From Gammaproteobacteria bacterium (GTDB lineage Bacteria; Pseudomonadota; Gammaproteobacteria; Granulosicoccales; Granulosicoccaceae): a stretch of 14,264 nucleotides of DNA. Below are positions 13,649-14,264 of the stretch, one piece after another. A program made the translations under genes and the position numbers. The stretch is taken from positions 1 through 14,264 of the forward strand of contig DOIU01000469.1 in assembly GCA_003511825.1 (NCBI GenBank), read 5' to 3'. The notes beneath the pieces are model-generated. The model was not told the origin of the DNA and searched no databases. It saw nothing but the letters and a program-made list of their open reading frames with translations. The first letter of the stretch is position 1. Every line of letters starts with the position of its first letter.

Positions 13649-14264
13649 ATGACTCCACAGCGATACCAGAAAATCCGCGATACCCTCAATCGACGACAAC
13701 CCGACTTAACCGTGTTGGCAGAGAATGTTCACAAGCCTCACAATATTTCTGCAATCCTGCGCACCTGCGACGCGGTAGGCATTGCCAAAGCGCATGTGGT
13801 GATGCCTGATGATCCGGGGTTTCGCATGCGCAGTGGGATTGCGATGGGCAGCGATCGATGGGTCGAGCACCAGCTCTACACCGACATAAACCTGCCCATA
13901 GAGCGGTTGAAGGCGTCTGGCCATCGCGTTTTGGCCGCGCATTTTTCCGATCATGCGGTCGATTTCCGTGACATTGATTACACGCAGCCGACCGCGTTGT
14001 TACTGGGTACCGAGAAATTCGGCGTCAGCGAGACAGCGGTTGCCGCCTGTGATGCGCACGTGGTCATTCCGATGATGGGGATGGTGGCGTCGTTCAATGT
14101 CTCTGTCGCTGCGGCCATCATACTGAGCGAAGCGCAACGACAGCGCGCAAAAGCGGGCATGTACAGTGACGTGCGCTTGCCGCAGGCGGAATATCAGCGA
14201 CTGTTGTTTCGTTGGTGCCAGCCTATTGTTGCGCAGTTTTGCGATGAGCGAGACTTGGCCTACC
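13649..14264 (+). CDS. trmH: tRNA (guanosine(18)-2'-O)-methyltransferase TrmH, 3' truncated by window edge
   Basis: SpoU-family (SPOUT fold, trefoil knot) methyltransferase that puts a 2'-O-methyl group on G18 of the tRNA D-loop using S-adenosylmethionine. The frame runs from ATG 13649 through 205 codons to the window edge; E. coli TrmH has 229 residues, so most of it is present. The start MTPQRYQKIRDTLNRRQPDL aligns with E. coli. Family motifs: motif 1 ENVHKPHNISAILRTCDAVG (~26-45) with the catalytic arginine, motif 2 LLLGTEKFG, motif 3 IPMMGMVASFNVSVAAAIIL, and the TrmH-type EAQRQRAKAGMY. The ribosome binding site is weak. It is divergent from the small ORF across the dyad cluster. Confidence 0.95.
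   Translation, partial: MTPQRYQKIRDTLNRRQPDLTVLAENVHKPHNISAILRTCDAVGIAKAHVVMPDDPGFRMRSGIAMGSDRWVEHQLYTDINLPIERLKASGHRVLAAHFSDHAVDFRDIDYTQPTALLLGTEKFGVSETAVAACDAHVVIPMMGMVASFNVSVAAAIILSEAQRQRAKAGMYSDVRLPQAEYQRLLFRWCQPIVAQFCDERDLAY

Noticed and set aside
1..14264. CRISPR array, transposon, phage or toxin-antitoxin system
   Set aside because: No regularly spaced repeats, transposase motifs, integrase, or paired small toxin/antitoxin genes were seen on either strand.

Overview
The window looks like core chromosome of a gammaproteobacterium. The evidence is the block 5-FCL / 6S RNA / zapA / TIGR02449-type coiled-coil gene, with ygfB-pepP-ubiH divergent from it. This order is known from Pseudomonas and relatives, as is the divergent rpiA / ilvA pair. 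UbiH points to a respiring, ubiquinone-making cell. I cannot name the genus. Coding density is high and I see no insertion sequence, tRNA, rRNA, CRISPR array or prophage gene.

Layout. 1-1330 (+): a PAS histidine kinase whose 5' end lies outside the window. 1332-1349: a textbook CRP-type dyad. 1469-1819 (+): a secreted ComEA-like helix-hairpin-helix protein. 1896-2570 (-): rpiA, divergent from ilvA at 2735-4246 (+), which converges with the 5-formyltetrahydrofolate cyclo-ligase gene at 4255-4830 (-). About 4920-5120 (-): 6S RNA. 5243-5748 (-): zapA and a short coiled-coil gene upstream of it, overlapping by ATGA. 6002-9127 (+): ygfB, pepP and ubiH, tightly packed, with an ATGA overlap between pepP and ubiH. 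9220-9885 (+): a CbiM/NikM-like membrane protein. 9986-11704 (+): a ClC chloride transporter/channel with a C-terminal CBS region. 11761-13074 (-): a 3-hydroxyacyl-CoA dehydrogenase. 13277-13468 (-): an unrecognised 63-residue ORF with a very strong ribosome binding site. 13649-end (+): trmH, cut by the window edge.

How the parts relate. The genes are mostly unrelated housekeeping functions: pentose phosphate pathway, isoleucine synthesis, folate repair, division-ring accessories, proline peptidase, ubiquinone hydroxylation, anion transport, acyl-CoA oxidation and tRNA methylation. The zap pair and 6S RNA share a strand with 5-FCL, as in other gammaproteobacteria, where 6S RNA and 5-FCL are often co-transcribed.

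I did not find a clearly new multi-gene system. The points most worth a second look are the small ORF at 13277-13468 with a perfect 15-bp dyad and a leader hairpin upstream; the ClC protein with channel-like substitutions and an 11-codon ORF abutting its GTG start; the CbiM-like protein that has lost the N-terminal metal-binding histidine; the 3-hydroxyacyl-CoA dehydrogenase without the crotonase domain that fusion relatives carry; the CRP-type site; and the 6S RNA, whose pRNA start can be predicted.
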